Source: Clostridioides difficile CD160 (GTDB taxonomy: Bacteria > Bacillota > Clostridia > Peptostreptococcales > Peptostreptococcaceae). Taken from it: a stretch of DNA of 64,000 nt. Under the pieces are notes generated by a model. The model was given only the letters and a program-made list of their open reading frames with translations. It had not been told where the DNA came from and searched no databases. The stretch is from NCBI RefSeq assembly GCF_000449425.2, contig NZ_AVHW01000046.1:62001-126000 (forward strand), written 5' to 3'. Shown one piece after another: positions 60,440-64,000 of the stretch. A program made the translations under genes and the position numbers. How positions within the stretch are numbered: the first letter of the stretch is position 1; every line of letters starts with the position of its first letter.

Positions 60440-61642
60440 GTGAAGATAGCAATATTAGGGTATGGAACAGTAGGAAGTGGATTAATTGATTTAATAGAAA
60501 ATAATACTTCAAAAAGAGATATAGAAATAGTTGGAATTTTAGTTAAAAATAAAGAGAAACATAAGTCTAAAAAGTATTTTGATAAGATAACAACAGATAT
60601 AGAAGATATATTTGATAAGGATATTGATATACTAGTTGAAGTAATTGGAGGATTGAATCCAGCTTTTGATTATGTAACAAGAGCATTAAATAAAAAAATA
60701 CATGTAGTAACAGCCAATAAAGACTTGCTTGCAGAGAGAGGTAGCGACCTTATAGAATTAGCCAATTTAAATGATGTTAGCATTAAATTTGAAGCATCTG
60801 TAGCAGGTGGTATTCCAGTTTTAAAGCCATTGATAGAATCATTAGAAGGTAATAATATAAAGAGTATAAATGCTATTTTGAATGGAACTTGTAATTTTAT
60901 ATTATCAAAGATGTATGATGAAAATCTACCGTATGATGTAGCTTTAAAACAAGCACAAGAATTGGGATTTGCAGAAGTTAACCCAGATGCAGATGTTTTA
61001 GGATATGATAGTGCTAGAAAACTATCTATATTATCTACTTTATCTTATGGAAAAATAGTATATTGGAAAGATTTATTATTAGAAGGAATAACTTCAATAG
61101 ATGAAAAAGATATAGAATACGCAAAAAAATTAAATTGTAAGATAAAATTAGTTGCTAGAAGTAAGTATGAATCAGGAGAAGTAAGTGGGTTTGTTAGACC
61201 AGCATTGGTTGATAATGATAATATGCTTTCAAAAATAGATAATGAGTTTAATGTAGTGATTCTAGTAGGTGATTCAGTAGGTGAACTTTCTTTTGTGGGT
61301 AAAGGAGCTGGAAGAGGTGCAACAGGTAGTGCTGTCTATGCTGATATTATAGATATAATAGATAATAGAAATGCAAATATAAAATCTTTCTCAAAAGGAA
61401 AGTTGGATTTAAGTGGACTTATAGAAGATGAATGTAGTGCTGTAGTTAGATTTGATGGATATGATAAAGATGGAATTTTAAAATGTTTAGATAAATATGT
61501 GGATAGCTATGACATTATAGATGATGAAGAACTAGCGATTTTTGTAAATGCAAATTCAGAGCATAAAATTGATAGACTTTTGGAAGATGTAAAAAGAAAT
61601 AATTATAGTAAATCAGCTAAGAAATTATTGAAGATAGATTAA
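60440..61642 (+). CDS. hom: homoserine dehydrogenase
   Basis: 400-residue NAD(P)-dependent enzyme reducing aspartate semialdehyde to homoserine. Motifs: GYGTVGSGL, VEVIGGLNPA, VTANKDLLAERG, ILNGTCNFILSKM and ADVLGYDSARKLSILS with the catalytic lysine/aspartate. The C-terminal ~70 residues resemble a shortened ACT domain (SAVVRFDGYDKDGILKCLDK). Since a SAM-I riboswitch controls it, its flux is directed to methionine. GTG 60440 start with GGGGG upstream. Closed by a strong terminator. Confidence 0.95.
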   Translation: MKIAILGYGTVGSGLIDLIENNTSKRDIEIVGILVKNKEKHKSKKYFDKITTDIEDIFDKDIDILVEVIGGLNPAFDYVTRALNKKIHVVTANKDLLAERGSDLIELANLNDVSIKFEASVAGGIPVLKPLIESLEGNNIKSINAILNGTCNFILSKMYDENLPYDVALKQAQELGFAEVNPDADVLGYDSARKLSILSTLSYGKIVYWKDLLLEGITSIDEKDIEYAKKLNCKIKLVARSKYESGEVSGFVRPALVDNDNMLSKIDNEFNVVILVGDSVGELSFVGKGAGRGATGSAVYADIIDIIDNRNANIKSFSKGKLDLSGLIEDECSAVVRFDGYDKDGILKCLDKYVDSYDIIDDEELAIFVNANSEHKIDRLLEDVKRNNYSKSAKKLLKID

Positions 61643-61668
61643 TATATTTATATAGGAATTATAAAATT

Positions 61669-61718
61669 TAAGGTGAAGTAAAACAAAATAAATATTTTGT
61701 TTTACTTCACCTTTTTAA
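61669..61718. terminator. bidirectional terminator between hom and recV
   Basis: AAGGTGAAGTAAAACAAAAT pairs with ATTTTGTTTTACTTCACCTT, a 20-bp perfect stem with A-rich and T-rich flanks, serving the forward hom and the reverse recV transcripts. Confidence 0.85.
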
Positions 61719-61763
61719 TATCTGGTGAATTAATAAGATAATAGAAAAATAAATACGTTATAA

Positions 61764-62330
61764 TTAGCCAATAAAGAAGTTTTCACTAGCTTCATTAATA
61801 GCTTGTTGAGTTACCCTTATATATCGCTGTGTAGTGGCCACAGAGCTATGATTTAAGAGCTCTTTGACTAACTCTAAGTTATTATTACTCTTTTCAAATT
61901 GAGTAGTAGCATATAGCTTTCTAAAGCTATGTGTACTTATATTATACAAATTCAAGTATTTACAAATTATCCTCAACTGTTTTTGAATAGCTTTTGTCTT
62001 TATATTTACTAAATAGTCATTTGATTTAAGATTATACTTTCTAGCATGTTCGTTTATAGATTCAATTATATTTTTATTAACTGGTCTATATTGTAATTTG
62101 CCTGTCTTTTTTTCATTTATTTCTAACATGTTACCTTTAAAATTGCCTATTTTTAATCTTAAAATATCTGATATTCTTAGACCTAAATTAGCTTCTAACA
62201 TTAGTGCCAATGCAACTTTAGGATTTTTTCTAAATCTTTTTTCAACGCCATTTTCACTATAAATAAAGCCAGTATGTAATAGTTCCATTATCTTTTTATA
62301 TTCGTCTATTTCTATAGGTCTTGTTGCCAT
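61764..62330 (-). CDS. recV: tyrosine site-specific recombinase RecV
   Basis: 188-residue recombinase formed of the catalytic domain only. Catalytic residues: Arg in LGLRISDILRLK, Lys in NEKKTGKLQ, HxxR in STHSFRKLYATT, His in LLNHSSVATT and Tyr in QRYIRV. I recognise it as RecV of C. difficile, which inverts several promoter/terminator switches (cwpV, flagellar and other loci). No inverted-repeat switch is found adjacent, so it acts in trans. ATG 62330 is preferred over TTG 62336, which is too close to GAGGAG. Confidence 0.9.
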   Translation of the reverse strand: MATRPIEIDEYKKIMELLHTGFIYSENGVEKRFRKNPKVALALMLEANLGLRISDILRLKIGNFKGNMLEINEKKTGKLQYRPVNKNIIESINEHARKYNLKSNDYLVNIKTKAIQKQLRIICKYLNLYNISTHSFRKLYATTQFEKSNNNLELVKELLNHSSVATTQRYIRVTQQAINEASENFFIG

Positions 62331-62597
62331 TTTCAACCACTCCTCTTATTTGATTTGGTAAGTTTAGGTCGGTATTTATTATATAATATAAATGAAACAT
62401 TATATAATGGAAAAATTTACCAATAAACTTATGCAACTGTGATATATGTGATTAAGGAGAATTTTTTGAAAAATATTTACTAATAAAATTACAAAATTGT
62501 GATGAAATAACTGTGTTGTTAAACTAATTAAAAAGGTTATTAAAATTATGACAAATATAATAAAAAAATGGAAGTATTTAGTCAATTTTTGTGATTT
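62331..62597. other. recV-ylbJ intergenic region
   Basis: Contains the recV ribosome site (GAGGAG on the reverse strand) and an AT-rich reverse-strand stretch with TATATTATATAAT near 62375-62390, a likely -10. No further gene or inverted-repeat switch is seen. Confidence 0.4.
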
Positions 62598-63857
62598 TTA
62601 TTTTTTTCGTAAATATTTCTTAATGGAGAAAGTATTTTTATATCTGATTAATTTTCCACTTGTAGATAAACTTTTCATATGCTTTTTAGCAATAAATAAA
62701 GCTGATATTAGGTAAACTATTACTACAATTTGAAGAATTGTGTCATAATAGCTAAGATAATAAAACCAGATTAAGTTATTATATATAACATTATATGTAT
62801 CAGCAAAACTAGAAACCAATACAGTAGAGTTTGCAATAGGATAAAGTATAAATATAAATAGAGCAGCTAAGATTCCATGAGCAAACTTACTTAGTATGTA
62901 TAATTTTAAATCTATGTCTGTTTTTGATAAAAATGTACAGCATTGAGCAAGTATGGATAATCCACTAAATCCTATTAAAAAACTAGCTAAAGATGCTCTT
63001 AGTATTTCTGGAGCACTTGTTATACTGGACACCTTATTGCAACCTATAGTGATTTCAAATAAACCACTTACAAATGCTTGACAGAGTTCTTTGTTTACAC
63101 CTAAAAATGAAAGAGGTAAATACAAAATTGACGCTATTAAAGATATTACATTAAAAAGTGATAGTATTTTAAATACTACTGAAAAAACAATTACAAATCC
63201 ACCAACTGTGAGTAAGGTATTTACTCCATTAAATACAGCATTTCCAAATAGAACAAAAAAGCCATTTCCACTTGCATTTCGAAGATTGATTATATTTTTT
63301 ATGTTTGTTTTTAAATCTAATTTTGTCTTTGGAAGAATTTCATTACCATAATTTCTAAAAAAAAGACCAACCAATATAGTCCCTAGATAATGGCATAGAA
63401 TCATTAAATAGCCTAAATTTGAATTTTGAAACATGCCCGTACCAACCGAACCTATTATGAATAAAGGTCCTGATGTAGAACAAAAAGAGACGAGTCTTTG
63501 TGCTTCATGTTTAGAAATTTGTCTATTATTTCTAAATTCAGAAGCCAAACTTACCCCTACTGGATAACCAGATACTGCTGATATTGCAAAAGCCAAAGCA
63601 CTTTTGCCTGAGACATTAAATACAAGTCTAGTTATAGGATTAATAATAAATCCTATAATATCCACTATTTTTAAATCGACAATTAGGTTTGCTCCAATTA
63701 TGAATGGTAGTAGTGATGGAACTAGAACATTAGACCATATAGAGAAACCCTCTCTTGCAGATTTTATAGCTTCATTTGGGTATAGGATAATGCCTAAAAC
63801 TAGAACTCCAACTATAATAGCTGGAGCAAAAAAAGCAATAATTTTATTTTTTTTCAT
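62598..63857 (-). CDS. ylbJ: sporulation integral membrane protein YlbJ
   Basis: 419-residue membrane protein with about ten helices and gate-domain signatures of the nucleoside-recognition/YlbJ family (GFSIWSNVLVPSLLPFIIGANL, SGYPVGVSLASEFR, SFCSTSGPLFIIGSVGTGMF, and GFSGLSILAQCCTF). In Bacillus YlbJ is needed for spore cortex formation and is expressed in the mother cell. Ribosome site AGGTGAT. It is divergent from the gene at the right window edge. Confidence 0.93.
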   Translation of the reverse strand: MKKNKIIAFFAPAIIVGVLVLGIILYPNEAIKSAREGFSIWSNVLVPSLLPFIIGANLIVDLKIVDIIGFIINPITRLVFNVSGKSALAFAISAVSGYPVGVSLASEFRNNRQISKHEAQRLVSFCSTSGPLFIIGSVGTGMFQNSNLGYLMILCHYLGTILVGLFFRNYGNEILPKTKLDLKTNIKNIINLRNASGNGFFVLFGNAVFNGVNTLLTVGGFVIVFSVVFKILSLFNVISLIASILYLPLSFLGVNKELCQAFVSGLFEITIGCNKVSSITSAPEILRASLASFLIGFSGLSILAQCCTFLSKTDIDLKLYILSKFAHGILAALFIFILYPIANSTVLVSSFADTYNVIYNNLIWFYYLSYYDTILQIVVIVYLISALFIAKKHMKSLSTSGKLIRYKNTFSIKKYLRKK

Positions 63858-63981
63858 AATATCACCTATAAATTTGAGTTATAAGATATTATATTAAAAG
63901 TAATAAAAATATATGAATGTAATGGCTTAAGATATATAATAGATATATATTACAAGAACGATTATAATATTGGAGGAAAAA

Positions 63982-64000
63982 ATGTTTAATAGTATAGCTA
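63982..64000 (+). CDS. start of an unidentified gene, cut by window end
   Basis: ATG 63982 with a strong TTGGAGGA ribosome site; only MFNSIA is visible. It is divergent from ylbJ. No function can be assigned. Confidence 0.6.

Noticed and set aside
61719-62597. RecV invertible switch next to recV
   Set aside because: No pair of long inverted repeats flanking a promoter was found in the recV flanks.
1-64000. CRISPR arrays, insertion sequences and rRNA operons
   Set aside because: No series of regularly spaced repeats, no transposase reading frame and no rRNA signature were seen on either strand.

Overview
The window reads as a chromosomal segment of Clostridioides difficile or a very close relative. 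The base composition is strongly AT-rich, the genes are short-spaced and Clostridia-like, and several loci are recognisable: a six-gene rnf operon in the order C-D-G-E-A-B, mreBCD/pbp2/minCDE/rodA, a CwlA-like NlpC/P60 hydrolase, a flavodiiron protein with a sigma-B-type promoter, and a RecV-type tyrosine recombinase beside ylbJ. The species call is my recognition of these proteins; no search was run.

Left third (1-24 kb), accessory and metabolic genes. It holds the 3' end of an ABC exporter, a membrane transporter with an M20 amidohydrolase, a ZIP metal transporter behind a Fur-box-like site, and an orphan DUF2812 protein. An Agr-like LytTR regulator and sensor kinase follow without agrBD, then a lipoprotein. 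Next come a glycyl radical enzyme of unknown substrate with its activase and an XRE-cupin regulator, and a metallophosphoesterase. A region around 13.4-15.4 kb combines a radical-SAM/SPASM-like protein that has lost its cluster cysteines, a 45-codon hydrophobic/basic ORF, an eight-cysteine zinc-ribbon protein, and two copies of a ~130-nt element whose long hairpin shows compensatory base changes. After that are a nitroreductase, AraC/GyrI, XRE plus membrane protein, cupin/LysR, and a DHHW/MBOAT O-acyltransferase pair. The 22.8-24.1 kb gap holds gene relics (an FtsX-like permease fragment and a tRNA-Leu-like fragment) and an intact tRNA-Leu(CAA).

Middle (24-50 kb), mostly core genes: polA, coaE, a lytic transglycosylase, a peptide-type solute-binding lipoprotein with a charged insertion, a copper chaperone with a CsoR-like operator, glyoxalase, the secreted hydrolase cwlA followed by a SPOR-domain protein, the Rnf complex that couples ferredoxin oxidation to NAD+ reduction and ion pumping, maf, radC, the elongation genes mreBCD and pbp2, the Min division-site system, rodA and mgsA.

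Right part (50-64 kb): a secreted transglutaminase-like protein in a long low-density stretch, a flavodiiron O2/NO reductase, and a run of two radical-SAM-associated genes, RNase G, L21 (with leader RNA), Prp protease, L27, Obg and YhbY. A SAM-I riboswitch controls homoserine dehydrogenase. Reverse-strand recV and ylbJ follow, and the first codons of another gene lie at the right edge. There are no rRNA genes, CRISPR arrays or intact insertion sequences.
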